From: Pinibacter soli
GTDB taxonomy: Bacteria > Bacteroidota > Bacteroidia > Chitinophagales > Chitinophagaceae
Direction: 5' to 3'
Length of the DNA stretch: 64,000 nucleotides
Assembly: GCF_029961145.1 (NCBI RefSeq)
Contig: NZ_JASBRG010000007.1
Location: forward strand, 305,897 to 369,896
The first letter of the stretch is position 1. The number at the start of each line of letters is the position of its first letter. A program made the translations under genes and the position numbers. Below, piece after piece: positions 54,850 to 63,992 of the stretch. A model generated the notes under the pieces. It was not told the origin of the DNA, made no database searches, and saw only the letters and a program-made list of their open reading frames with translations.

Positions 54850-55067
54850 GGAACGCAGATTTTCATGATTGTCATGATTTTTTATGATTTAGTGCTCTCC
54901 GAAGCTTCCAGCTTCGGATGGTTACTCTATCGCCTCCGGCGATGAAGTTGTTGCCAGAGGCAACAAAATAGTACTCCGAAGCTGGAAGCTTCGGAGAGCA
55001 TCGATTATTTCCAAATCTCAAATCAAAAAATCCTTCAAATCATCATAATCATAAAAATCTGCGTTCC
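54850..55067. repeat. Nested inverted repeats between katG and ppsA
   Basis: Outer arms GGAACGCAGATTTTCATGAT (from 54850) and its partner ending at 55067 belong to the GGAACGCAG family. Inside is a perfect 26-bp inverted repeat, 54893-54918 with 54975-55000 (TGCTCTCCGAAGCTTCC...). Inside that are two small hairpins: ATCGCC-TCC-GGCGAT (54929-54943) and TTGTTGCC-AGA-GGCAACAA (54948-54966). RNA of either strand could fold into a long stem topped by a multi-way junction. Confidence 0.85.
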
Positions 55068-55074
55068 TTCTCTC

Positions 55075-55100
55075 AAAAAAAATGGCCCCAAAATGGGGCC
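55075..55100 (-). terminator. Terminator of ppsA
   Basis: GGCCCCA-AAA-TGGGGCC (55084-55100) followed on the minus strand by a run of eight A/T bases, 11 bp past the ppsA stop codon. Confidence 0.85.
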
Positions 55101-55110
55101 GAACTGAAAC

Positions 55111-57549
55111 TCAAACAAACAACCTGACTTTTTGCTTGTCTGGTGCTTTTTCTATGTTATGGATCGCCTGGATGGTTTTAAAAACAGAGTCCGGTGTTAC
55201 GGAAATACTGTCGATGCCTTCTTCCACGAGGAACTGGGCAAAATCAGGGAAATCGGAAGGACCTTGTCCGCAAATGCCCACTTTTACGCCACATTCCTTT
55301 GCCGTGCGAATGAGCATGCGCAACAACTCTTTTACCGCAGGATTGCGTTCGTTGTAAAGATGCGCTACCAGCGAAGAGTCGCGATCAAGCCCGAGTGTAA
55401 GCTGCGTTAGGTCATTTGAACCAATGGAGAAACCATCGATGTGTTTTGCAAACTCGCGTGCGAGAATGATGTTGCTTGGAATCTCTGCCATGAGGTAAAG
55501 TTGCAAACCATGTTTGCCTCTTTCAAGACCATATTCTTTCATTACTTCCTGCACTTTCATTAACTCCTCAACGGTGCGGCAGAACGGAATCATCACGATT
55601 ACATTATCCAATCCCATTACTTCGCGAACGTAGCGAATGGCTTCGCATTCGAGTCCGAACGCAGGTTTGTAGTCCTTCGAATAATAACGTGACGCTCCTC
55701 TCCAACCGATCATCGGATTTTCTTCGGATGGTTCATAATAGTGTCCGCCGAGTAGGTTATAATATTCGTTGCTCTTGAAATCGGAGAAACGAACGATCAC
55801 TTTTTCGGGATAAAATGCAGAAGCAATTTTCGCGATACCGAAAGATAATTTCTGAATGAAATATTCTTTTTCACTTGCAAAGCCACGGGTTAGCTTACGA
55901 ATGGAATTACTCAGATTTACATCATTCAAGGTTTGATGATTGAGCAATGCCAAAGGATGCGCCTGTATAAAATTATTGATGATAAATTCTTCGCGGGCCA
56001 GACCCACACCGCGATGCGGTAGGTGCGCATATTTAAATGCCATTGAAGGAGAACCGATGTTCAGCATCAAAGGTGTTTCAATTGACGGAAGATCGTTGAT
56101 ATCTGAAACTGTTGTAGTAACAGGCACTTCGCCATCGTACACAAAACCTTCATCGCCTTCGGCACAGCTTGCGGTAACGAGTTGTTGTGCTTGCAGCAAA
56201 TCAGTTGCGTTGCCACAACCCACGATTGCCGGCACGCCCATTTCACGAGCCACAATAGCCGCGTGGCATGTACGACCACCTTTGTTAGTAATAATGGCCG
56301 CCGCTTTTTTCATGATCGGCTCCCAGTCAGGATCTGTCATATCGGTCACCAGCACATCGCCCGCCTGGAATTCATGTCCTTCTACTCTTTTGTCTAGCGA
56401 GTACATAATGTTCACTCGTCCGGAAGCAATGCCGTCTCCAACTGCAATGCCTTTGCAAAGCAATTTTGCGGATGAAGTATCTGCTTCGTACCTGGTGAAT
56501 TTTCCTGCGGCTTTGCGTGAATGGATCGTTTCTGGTCTTGCCTGTACAATATATAATTTGCCTGAAAGGCCGTCCACTGCCCACTCCACATCCATCGGGC
56601 TCCAGTGGCCCTTTAGTTTTGTATAGTAGTCTTCGATCAACATTACCCAGTCTGCCAGTTGAAGTACTTGTTCATCTTTTAAGCAGAAGGTTTGCTGTTG
56701 CGTTTTATCTGTCGGGATCATGCGTGTGCGTGAATCGGTGTCATCACCATAGATCATGAGTTGATCTTTCACGCCCAGTTTTTTATCTATGATAGACGCT
56801 TTGCCTGCGCGACGTGTTGGTTTAAAAACAAGGAACTCGTCCGGTGAAATGGCACCTTGTACAATTGGCTCGCCAAGACCAAACGCGCCGTTGATCAATA
56901 CCACATCTTTGAAGCCTGACTCCGTATCAATGGAAAATGCAACACCTGATGAAGCCAGATCTGAACGCACCATTTTTTGTACGCACACAGAAAGGCCCAC
57001 TTCTAAAATGTCGAAATTGAACTGATGACGATAGCTGATCGCACGGTCAGTAAAGAGCGATGCGAAACAATTACGCACGGCGTCGATCAATGCGGCAGGG
57101 CCACGGACGTTAAGGAAACTTTCCTGCTGACCGGCAAAAGATGCATCCGGCAAATCCTCTGCAGTGGCGGAAGAACGAACGGCCACGTCTGTACCTAACT
57201 GGTCATAACGATGCGACAATTCTTCATACGCTGCAATAATGCGATGGCTCAGTTCATGCGGAAACTTCGCGTTGCTGATCGCATGCCTGATGCGTGAACC
57301 GCTGCGTCTCAATGATTCTACGCTGTCGAAATTAATTCGTGCAATTTCCTCTTTGATCATAACTCCCAATCCGCTTTGTGCAAGGAACTGGTAATAGGCG
57401 TCCGTCGTGATCACAAAACCTCCGGGAATTTCAACGCCGAGACCGGAAAGATTTTTAATCATTTCGCCGAGAGAGGCACATTTGCCACCGGCGATAGCGA
57501 TATCCTGCACGCCAACCTGTTCAAGCGGCAGGATGATGCGTTGATCCAT
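55111..57549 (-). CDS. ppsA: Phosphoenolpyruvate synthase
   Basis: An 812-residue enzyme that converts pyruvate and ATP to phosphoenolpyruvate, AMP and phosphate for gluconeogenesis. The N-terminal ATP-grasp domain begins GGKCASLGEMIKNLSGLGVE with AVRSSATAEDLPDASFAGQQ near residue 130. The phosphohistidine domain has GGRTCHAAIVAREMGVPAIV with the phosphorylated His. The C-terminal barrel has IPFCRTVEELMKV, DGFSIGSNDLTQLTLGLDRD and VGICGQGPSD. The ATG at 57549 fits the family start; TTG and ATG codons lie just upstream. It lies 33 bp after the threonine-dehydrogenase-like gene, which feeds pyruvate or glycine metabolism, so the two may be cotranscribed. Confidence 0.95.
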   Translation of the reverse strand: MDQRIILPLEQVGVQDIAIAGGKCASLGEMIKNLSGLGVEIPGGFVITTDAYYQFLAQSGLGVMIKEEIARINFDSVESLRRSGSRIRHAISNAKFPHELSHRIIAAYEELSHRYDQLGTDVAVRSSATAEDLPDASFAGQQESFLNVRGPAALIDAVRNCFASLFTDRAISYRHQFNFDILEVGLSVCVQKMVRSDLASSGVAFSIDTESGFKDVVLINGAFGLGEPIVQGAISPDEFLVFKPTRRAGKASIIDKKLGVKDQLMIYGDDTDSRTRMIPTDKTQQQTFCLKDEQVLQLADWVMLIEDYYTKLKGHWSPMDVEWAVDGLSGKLYIVQARPETIHSRKAAGKFTRYEADTSSAKLLCKGIAVGDGIASGRVNIMYSLDKRVEGHEFQAGDVLVTDMTDPDWEPIMKKAAAIITNKGGRTCHAAIVAREMGVPAIVGCGNATDLLQAQQLVTASCAEGDEGFVYDGEVPVTTTVSDINDLPSIETPLMLNIGSPSMAFKYAHLPHRGVGLAREEFIINNFIQAHPLALLNHQTLNDVNLSNSIRKLTRGFASEKEYFIQKLSFGIAKIASAFYPEKVIVRFSDFKSNEYYNLLGGHYYEPSEENPMIGWRGASRYYSKDYKPAFGLECEAIRYVREVMGLDNVIVMIPFCRTVEELMKVQEVMKEYGLERGKHGLQLYLMAEIPSNIILAREFAKHIDGFSIGSNDLTQLTLGLDRDSSLVAHLYNERNPAVKELLRMLIRTAKECGVKVGICGQGPSDFPDFAQFLVEEGIDSISVTPDSVFKTIQAIHNIEKAPDKQKVRLFV

Positions 57550-57581
57550 CATAAGCAAGCAATTTATAGGTGAAAGAAAAG

Positions 57582-58580
57582 CTACGCGAATACGGCTGGG
57601 TGTAGGAGCTCTGAACGTTCACCGGTTGAGGGATAACGCGCCGCAAGGTGCTGAAGCATTTCCCTTGTCATGGCTGAAATTCCATAACGGGCCTCCCATC
57701 CCCAATCCCTGAAAGCGGCAGTATCATCGATGGAATCCGGCCACGAATCTGCAATGGATTGGCGGCTGTCCGGACGATAATTCATGACGAAATCAGGCAG
57801 GTAGGTACGGATAGCTTCTGCAAGTTCAGCCGGGGTAAAGCTGACGCCTGCGATATTGTATGAATGACGGTTCTTAATTAAATAGGCAGGTGCTTCCATG
57901 AGTTCTAGTGTTGCACGAACGGCATCCGGCATATACATCATAGGCAATGCCGTTTGATGATGGAGAAAACAGGTGTACTCATTTTTAGCGAGTGCCTGGT
58001 GGAAAATATCAACAGCATAATCGGTTGTTCCTCCACCTGGCATTGCAGTGTAGCTGATGAGGCCCGGATAACGAATGGAGCGAACGTCTACACCATATTT
58101 CTGGAAGTAGTAATTGCACCAGTGTTCGCCTGCAATTTTGCTGATTCCATAAACAGTTGTTGGGTCGAATGGACCATCCTGCGGACAATCTTTTTTAGGA
58201 GAACTCTTTCCAAAAACAGCGATTGAACTTGGCCAGAAAACTTTGTTGAGATGTTGATCCTTGGCCACTTCAAGTACGTTGATGAGGCTCTGCATGTTCA
58301 GATCCCAGGCTTTTGTGGGGAACTGTTCGCCCGTTGCTGAGAGCATGGCTGCCAGCAAATATATTTGAGTGATGTGATGACGTCTTACCACTGTTTCCAG
58401 TGCTTTTTTATCCAGTACATCAAAGGATACGTATGGCCCCTGAATGGAATTCAAAGGCGATGGTTCGCGAACATCTGAAGCGATTACGTTAGCTTCACCA
58501 TAAAGGGCACGGAGTGCAGGCACAAGCTCGGTTCCAAGCTGACCAAAAGCACCAATTACAAGGATCTTTTCCTGTTTCAT
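57582..58580 (-). CDS. NAD-dependent epimerase-type L-threonine 3-dehydrogenase
   Basis: A 332-residue short-chain dehydrogenase of the extended, UDP-galactose-4-epimerase-like type. The NAD-binding GxxGxxG is at residues 10-16 (GAFGQLG), and the catalytic Tyr-Lys pair is in VYGISKIAGEHW. The stretch RYPGLISYTAMPGGGTTDYA matches the epimerase-like threonine dehydrogenases that oxidise L-threonine to 2-amino-3-ketobutyrate. A sugar epimerase is a less likely alternative. It is divergent from an Lrp/AsnC regulator, a usual partner of amino-acid catabolic genes, and is followed by ppsA, consistent with carbon flow from threonine to gluconeogenesis. Confidence 0.82.
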   Translation of the reverse strand: MKQEKILVIGAFGQLGTELVPALRALYGEANVIASDVREPSPLNSIQGPYVSFDVLDKKALETVVRRHHITQIYLLAAMLSATGEQFPTKAWDLNMQSLINVLEVAKDQHLNKVFWPSSIAVFGKSSPKKDCPQDGPFDPTTVYGISKIAGEHWCNYYFQKYGVDVRSIRYPGLISYTAMPGGGTTDYAVDIFHQALAKNEYTCFLHHQTALPMMYMPDAVRATLELMEAPAYLIKNRHSYNIAGVSFTPAELAEAIRTYLPDFVMNYRPDSRQSIADSWPDSIDDTAAFRDWGWEARYGISAMTREMLQHLAARYPSTGERSELLHPAVFA

Positions 58581-58737
58581 AATTTGAATCTCGTTAGAAC
58601 CTCAAATTTTAGACATTTGGATGAATTAACTTTTTAAGTATGATTTGGCAGCATATAAATCTAAAAAGGTCAATTATTTTAGATAAAACCAATTTTATTT
58701 TCCATCATTTCTCATATTTGTAGAAAAAATATCTGTT

Positions 58738-59232
58738 ATGTCATACGTACTCCAGGATGATGATATCCGGATTTTGCAGTTATTGCAACACGATGCGAGG
58801 TTGACCACCAAGGAAATAGCCGATAAAATAGGCAAGACTCCCACTCCCGTTTATGAACGCATTCGCCGCATGGAAAAAGAAGGAATTATTAAGGGCTATG
58901 TAGCACTGCTTGATCGCACAAAGGTCGACAGGGGCCTGATCGGCTTTACGCTTGTTCACCTAAAGGAGCACTCGCAAACGATGCTGAACAACTTCAAAAA
59001 AGAGTCAAGCAATTTTGCCGAAGTGATGGAGTGTTACCACATGACGGGGGAGTTTGATTTTATTTTGAAAATCGCTATCCGCGACATGCAGGAGTACAAT
59101 GAATTTTTGATAAACAAACTCGCAACCCTTCCGAATGTTAGCACAGTTCAATCGGTGTTTGTTTTATCGGAAGGTAAAGTAGAGACGGCATTTCCGCTGA
59201 GGCAACCAGCGAAGACGAAAACGAAGAAATAA
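58738..59232 (+). CDS. Lrp/AsnC-family transcriptional regulator
   Basis: A 164-residue feast/famine regulator. Helix-turn-helix at about residues 8-55 (DDIRILQLLQHDARLTTKEI, then RIRRMEKEGIIKGYVALLD). The C-terminal RAM domain (YHMTGEFDFILKIAIRDMQE) binds amino acids and mediates oligomerisation. It is divergent from the threonine-dehydrogenase-like gene across a 157-bp AT-rich gap, so it probably controls that gene and itself. The gene is followed by nested repeats. Confidence 0.92.
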   Translation: MSYVLQDDDIRILQLLQHDARLTTKEIADKIGKTPTPVYERIRRMEKEGIIKGYVALLDRTKVDRGLIGFTLVHLKEHSQTMLNNFKKESSNFAEVMECYHMTGEFDFILKIAIRDMQEYNEFLINKLATLPNVSTVQSVFVLSEGKVETAFPLRQPAKTKTKK

Positions 59233-59412
59233 TTGAAAATTGAAAGTTGAAAATTGAAAATGGGTTGTAGGGGCAAAGCTAAAATGGAACGCAGATTTTC
59301 ATAATTGTTTATGACTTTTTATGATCTTACCTGAACGATTTAGAGATCATGATAATCATCACAATTATGAAAATCTGCGTTCCTGTATCTTGTTCATTTT
59401 CCATTTTCAATT
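59232..59412. repeat. Nested inverted repeats after the Lrp/AsnC gene
   Basis: Outer words AATTGAAAATGG (59252-59263) pair with CCATTTTCAATT (59401-59412). Inside, a perfect 23-bp pair of the GGAACGCAG family (59286-59308 with 59361-59383) encloses a weaker TTATGATCTT / AGATCATGATAA pairing. This repeats the arrangement of an inner family nested in low-complexity arms. Confidence 0.8.
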
Positions 59413-59487
59413 ACATAAGTGTTTCTATGTACTTGCTTTCAAGTTTCAACAAAATTTCTTAAGTTCAATTTCCAATTCCATATCACT

Positions 59488-60051
59488 ATGAAACCACTCG
59501 AATTACCCCGCGTAACTCCGGAGCTGAACGACCAGCTTTCCTTTTTGATACGAAGGGAAATGTATGTGAAATACTTCCGCTACAGAAACCTGATCTATAT
59601 GATCGCAGCACTCCTCCTGATTTTTGTTGAATTGTTATTTCTGAGAGAAACTCAAACTGTCGTCAATGCGAGAGTAGTAACAATCGGAATGCTTTCTATG
59701 CTGCTTCTTTTTTTAGTCATAATGTTTTTTGTTTTTCTTGTTAAAAAACAAAAAAGAGATCATTGGAAAACACGCACTATTCGCAAACTTTCTCAAGTAA
59801 ATAGCGCCATTAAATTTTACTTCGACGAAAAAAGACTTCTATTCAAAACTGAATCCCATACATCTGAAATAAAATGGGAGTATTACAAGTATTGGGCGGA
59901 AAACAAAGACTCTTTGTTTATAATTCCGGAGAAGGATATTTATGAAGCAATCTATTATTCTAAATCGGAACTAGGAATTGATAACTATGATGATCTGAAA
60001 AGAATTGCGGGGAATAAGTTGGAGGTGCTGCCGAAGGTGAAGTTTTTTTGA
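59488..60051 (+). CDS. YcxB-like membrane protein
   Basis: A 187-residue protein with two adjacent membrane helices at about 34-53 and 63-86 (IAALLLIFVELLF, MLLLFLVIMFFVFLV) and a cytoplasmic C-terminal domain like YcxB: AIKFYFDEKRLLFKTE, SEIKWEYYKYWAENKDSLFI, then an IPEKD turn. The start ATG 59488 (MKPLELPRV) removes an unlikely 23-residue extension that begins at a GTG. The function of the family is unknown to me. It stands alone. Confidence 0.65.
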   Translation: MKPLELPRVTPELNDQLSFLIRREMYVKYFRYRNLIYMIAALLLIFVELLFLRETQTVVNARVVTIGMLSMLLLFLVIMFFVFLVKKQKRDHWKTRTIRKLSQVNSAIKFYFDEKRLLFKTESHTSEIKWEYYKYWAENKDSLFIIPEKDIYEAIYYSKSELGIDNYDDLKRIAGNKLEVLPKVKFF

Positions 60052-60204
60052 GGGGGAAACGGCAATTGTTAAGGATAATATATTCAACAGAGACCAAAAA
60101 TATCACCCACAGACGTTTATACTTATTCATCAGAAATAGAACTTGCTTCCCAAAAAATAAGCATCCGTCGACAAGCGCACTACAATTGGAAAATGCCGTG
60201 TTAA

Positions 60205-60342
60205 TATTTTGACTGGTATGAACCGGCATCTAACATTGGTGATGGGTCGTTCATCAAAGCGCTTGATCGTAAGCTGGCAAATGTATTTGATGGCTACAAG
60301 CTTATTGATTATGTTGTAATGCCGTCGTCAGGTGAAGATTAA
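60205..60342 (+). pseudogene. Possible gene remnant without a start
   Basis: A 45-codon open frame reading YFDWYEPASNIGDGSFIKAL and onwards to VVMPSSGED, then a stop. It looks protein-like in composition but has no start codon and follows a stop. It may be the tail of a decayed gene. I cannot assign a family. The rest of the 438-bp gap 60052-60489 holds only the palindrome at 60439-60480. Confidence 0.3.
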
Positions 60343-60438
60343 AACCAATCTTGTTTTTTTCATTTTTTTTCTACAAAGTGAGCCAACTCACAGAACTGCC
60401 CTACACGTCAACAGCGGTAGTCTAAATGTTTGGGGACT

Positions 60439-60480
60439 GCAAAGACCTGACAGGTTTTTTAAAACCTGTCAGGTCTTTGC
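60439..60480. repeat. GACCTGACAGG palindrome, copy 4
   Basis: Arms GCAAAGACCTGACAGGTTTT and their 20-base perfect complement surround TT. It lies 9 bp past the stop of the GH35 gene (minus strand) and is the likely terminator for it. Confidence 0.9.
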
Positions 60481-60489
60481 AACATGCGA

Positions 60490-62370
60490 CTATTTTTTCA
60501 CACTCGACAAATCAGACCCCACAGGTTTCAACTCACTTAAAATCGGTTTATCTAAGCTTTGTAAATTTTCCTGATCAGGTTTTAAAAGTTCCAGTACTAC
60601 GATTTCATTCTTCCCTTTTTTCAACCACTCAACCGGAACATACAATGTTTGTTGCGGGCCGATGGACCAGTAACGGCCGAGGTTGTGGCCGTTTATCCAA
60701 ACGGAGCCTTTGCCCCAGTCGCGCATGTCTAGGTAAGTGTCGCCCGTGGTGGCAAGATCAAATGTGGCTTTCTTTACAACAGGTGATGCAGTTGCATTTT
60801 GCTTTTGCGCAAATGAGATGTTATTTACGTTTTGGAACGGCAATGAATACATTGTCCAATCTTTCAATTCTTTTCCATTTAACGAAACATGCGACGTTAT
60901 GCCTTTATTGTTCTTTAATAGATTTGGCCCGAAGTTGATGCGGCCCATGTTTTCAACAAGGATGTCGATTGTTGCAGTACCCGCCGGTAACGTTACTTCA
61001 AGACTATCCCGCTTTAATCTTCTGTCAAGCACTCCTACTCTTTTGCCGTTTATGAATACAATGCCGTAGTCACGCAATTCTTTTACAGACAACATACCTT
61101 TTGTACCACCTTTTTGTTTGGTGCGATACAACACAAATCCATAAGGTTGTTTCAATGCTTCGAATGTAAGCGGTGTTGGTGATTGCTTTCCGGCAGGCAA
61201 AATGGAAAATACATCTGTTGACTGCGCAAAATGTATAGATGGTAAGATGATCGTTGGTTTTGCAGCAGGTACTTCAGGCAATGTTTTTCCTGCGGGTAAA
61301 TTCTTTTGAATTGCTTGCCTGAACATCATGAATTTTCTTGTCGCGTTGCCGGCTTCATCAAGCGGTGCATCGTAGTCATAGCTGCTCGTTTGCGGCTCGT
61401 AGAAAGATGAGTCGTAGCAGTTGGCGCCGTTCATAAAGTCGCGGGAAGTGCCACCATGAAACATATACATGTTGATGGAAATGCCGCCAGCAAGCATCGT
61501 GTCGAGTTTGCCTGCATAATCCTCCGCTGCAACAGTGTGATGCGTTTGTCCCCACCAGTCGAACCATGCAGGATACCATTCAGCCACATAGAACGGACCC
61601 TTGCCATTGTTGTATTTTCTCACCAAAGCCTTTATCTGTGCAGGTTCATCAAGACCGTTGACAGCAGGCATTAAGCCGGGCAGACTTCCCTTTGCAACAT
61701 CTTTTGCCGGATCGCAAGTGTACAGGTCGCAATCAAAACCCGCATCCCGGAACATTTTTTTATTGATGTCCAAATACTCTTTGTCTGCTGCATAAGAACC
61801 GTATTCGTTCTCCACCTGCACCAAAATAATATTACCGCCATGCGTTATCAAATGTGGTTGTAATTGTTTGCCAACCTGCATGATGTAGTTTCTATATGCC
61901 TGCAGGTATTGCGGGTTCTTGCTGCGAACGATTAATCCCTGTTCGTTTTGCAGCCAGTACGGATAGCCGCCAAACTCCCACTCCGCACACACATAAGGGC
62001 TTGGGCGCAATACCACCCACAATCCTTCTTCCTGCGCCATTTGTACAAACTCGCCTATGTCGTTATTGCCTTTGAAATCGTATTGACCTTTTTGTGGTTC
62101 ATGCACATTCCAGAATACGTAAGTACCAATGGTGTTCAGGCCCATTGCTTTCGCCATTTTCATTCTTTGGCGCCATGCTTCACGGGGCACACGCGGGTAA
62201 TGTATTTCACCCGAGATGAGTTGAAACGGTTTTCCATCGAGTAAAAATGTGGAATCTCCGATCGCGAATGTATGTGTTGATTTTTGTGCCATTACATCGC
62301 GTCCGGATGACAACAATGTCATCAGCAACAATGCTTGCAGGGTTCGTTTTCCGTAGCGAACTAATTTCAT
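60490..62370 (-). CDS. GH35 beta-galactosidase
   Basis: A 626-residue exported GH35 enzyme. Signal peptide to about residue 28 (GRDVMAQ). TIM barrel with the substrate-positioning GEIHYPRVPREAWRQRMKMA, acid/base Glu189 in VENEYGSY and nucleophile Glu264 in YVAEWYPAWFDWWG. C-terminal jelly-roll domains follow (GSVWINGHNLGRYWSIGPQQ). It removes terminal beta-galactose, for example from xyloglucan, galactan or arabinogalactan side chains. It lies 55 bp after the GH30 gene on the same strand, so the two probably form an operon. Confidence 0.94.
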   Translation of the reverse strand: MKLVRYGKRTLQALLLMTLLSSGRDVMAQKSTHTFAIGDSTFLLDGKPFQLISGEIHYPRVPREAWRQRMKMAKAMGLNTIGTYVFWNVHEPQKGQYDFKGNNDIGEFVQMAQEEGLWVVLRPSPYVCAEWEFGGYPYWLQNEQGLIVRSKNPQYLQAYRNYIMQVGKQLQPHLITHGGNIILVQVENEYGSYAADKEYLDINKKMFRDAGFDCDLYTCDPAKDVAKGSLPGLMPAVNGLDEPAQIKALVRKYNNGKGPFYVAEWYPAWFDWWGQTHHTVAAEDYAGKLDTMLAGGISINMYMFHGGTSRDFMNGANCYDSSFYEPQTSSYDYDAPLDEAGNATRKFMMFRQAIQKNLPAGKTLPEVPAAKPTIILPSIHFAQSTDVFSILPAGKQSPTPLTFEALKQPYGFVLYRTKQKGGTKGMLSVKELRDYGIVFINGKRVGVLDRRLKRDSLEVTLPAGTATIDILVENMGRINFGPNLLKNNKGITSHVSLNGKELKDWTMYSLPFQNVNNISFAQKQNATASPVVKKATFDLATTGDTYLDMRDWGKGSVWINGHNLGRYWSIGPQQTLYVPVEWLKKGKNEIVVLELLKPDQENLQSLDKPILSELKPVGSDLSSVKK

Positions 62371-62425
62371 TTTTGTGGTCTATTTTGTCAGAAAATTTTT
62401 TAAAAGACGTCAGACGCGGATGTGT

Positions 62426-63946
62426 TTACAAATGAATCACCAATGTGGTAACACTTTGGGGATCGATTGTTACAGCACCCGTTGTTGTTTGCTTTGTGAG
62501 TTTTCGCGTTGCATCTGTTGTGTATGTTTCCATCTGCGCTTTCTTTTTATTGGTTGAAAGCCCTTGAATGTTAATGTTTCGTTTTTCTTTACTGCTGTTT
62601 ATTATCACAGCAACAATTGTTTTTTGCTTCTGATCGATATACGCTGATGCGAGCAAGCTACTATCTGTGATTGAAGACGCAAGTTCTATTCGTTTCATGC
62701 CGGGTCTCACAAAGCGGCTGTAGTTGCCGAATACCCACAACATTTTGCTGTCGCAGTAGTTGCCGTCTGCTTTGTTTTTATCGATGTAAATAAGTCCGTC
62801 TTTGTAATCGTAGGGGGAAATGGCAAGCCACCATTGCCATGCTGCAGCATTCGCAACCGCGAGATCTGTGTGTATTACCCTGGCGAGGTACAATGCCGCT
62901 GTCATGCCTGTGTCGCGTTTGTTGCCGTTTATTTCTCCATGATTATCTCCCAAGATGCAGTATTCACTTTGCCAGTAAGACAAGCCGTTTATAGAATCAA
63001 TTTTAGCGGCGAGTTGTTTTCTTAACTCAATAGATTTTGCAAAGGGAGATGTTGTGAAATAGCTGTGGGCGCACAATACAGGAGCAACAGATGTTAGGTT
63101 GCCAACGTACAATGGTGAAGATGCTTCCATGAAGTCGTGCACCTGGTTGCCCCGTCCCGGTTTGTCATTGTCGGCAAACAGGTAGGTGATCATTCCCGCT
63201 TCTGCCAACAATATTTTTGTTGAAAGCTTTTGTGCTGTCAACGTGTTGCCCAATACTTTTGTTAGTGCCGATACTTCTTTGTTGCTGTAAGGCGTGCCTT
63301 CCTGCCCGCCGTCGCTCCAGTCCCACTGTGGCTCATTTACGGGACTGATGTAGTCAAATGTAATGCCTGTTTTTTTGCGCAAACCTTCCAAAGATTGGCA
63401 AATGTCTTTTGCAAAATTTTGGTATTGAGTGCTGTCAAGGTTACTTATCCCTTTTTCTGCATACGCTTTTTTGTTCTTTGTAAACTGCACGTTGGGACTG
63501 TTTACAAATGCGAGAAATTTTGCAACACCTCGTTGTTTTGCGGCAGTAAGGAACCATTGCTGCCCGGCTGCGTTGTTGAAGTTGTATGTGCCGTTTGCTT
63601 CCAGGAAAGATACCGCTCTTCTCCATTCATCGCGTATGCCACTTTCATTACCTTGCTGTGCGGTTCCTGCGCCAAGGTTATTGCGCCACATGGAAAGCCC
63701 GATTCCTTTCGGGGTACCATTTGCAGCGGTATCCATGCTGAATAGCCAATCGGCTATTTCATTCTTTTTGGCAGCTGGCCAACTGCCCACAAACTGACAC
63801 GACCATGCGTCCGAGGCCGCAAAGTTGTCAATGGTTTGATGCGTTTTTTTAGTATTGAAAACAAATATTATGTCACTCGTAGATTGAGCGTTGTTGTGCA
63901 AACAGCACAAGAGTAAGCCGGCCAGCAATATCGTTCTTAGCATCAT
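62426..63946 (-). CDS. GH30-family glycoside hydrolase
   Basis: A 506-residue exported GH30 enzyme. Signal peptide to about residue 21. The barrel has the acid/base Glu205 in ISPVNEPQWDW and the nucleophile Glu328 in GLSYWQSEYC; a side beta domain completes the C terminus (ITDSSLLASAYIDQKQKTIV). GH30 includes glucuronoxylanases, beta-xylosidases, endo-galactanases and glucosylceramidases. With GH67 and GH8 in the window a xylan- or galactan-directed activity is likely, but the subfamily cannot be fixed by eye. It is the first gene before GH35; two adjacent ATG codons start it. Confidence 0.88.
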   Translation of the reverse strand: MMLRTILLAGLLLCCLHNNAQSTSDIIFVFNTKKTHQTIDNFAASDAWSCQFVGSWPAAKKNEIADWLFSMDTAANGTPKGIGLSMWRNNLGAGTAQQGNESGIRDEWRRAVSFLEANGTYNFNNAAGQQWFLTAAKQRGVAKFLAFVNSPNVQFTKNKKAYAEKGISNLDSTQYQNFAKDICQSLEGLRKKTGITFDYISPVNEPQWDWSDGGQEGTPYSNKEVSALTKVLGNTLTAQKLSTKILLAEAGMITYLFADNDKPGRGNQVHDFMEASSPLYVGNLTSVAPVLCAHSYFTTSPFAKSIELRKQLAAKIDSINGLSYWQSEYCILGDNHGEINGNKRDTGMTAALYLARVIHTDLAVANAAAWQWWLAISPYDYKDGLIYIDKNKADGNYCDSKMLWVFGNYSRFVRPGMKRIELASSITDSSLLASAYIDQKQKTIVAVIINSSKEKRNINIQGLSTNKKKAQMETYTTDATRKLTKQTTTGAVTIDPQSVTTLVIHL

Positions 63947-63959
63947 TGGTTATTTTTTT

Positions 63960-63992
63960 AAGGTCCTGCTGACTTGCCAACAGCAGGACCTT
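63960..63992. terminator. Hairpin at the right edge
   Basis: AAGGTCCTGCTG and CAGCAGGACCTT form a perfect 12-bp stem with a 9-base loop, with a T run on the left and TTGTTTTG on the right. It lies 13 bp upstream of the GH30 start and may end transcription of a gene outside the window. Confidence 0.45.

Noticed and set aside
55940-56626. A 228-codon plus-strand frame inside ppsA
   Set aside because: ppsA is intact with all catalytic motifs, so the antisense frame is a by-product of its codon use.
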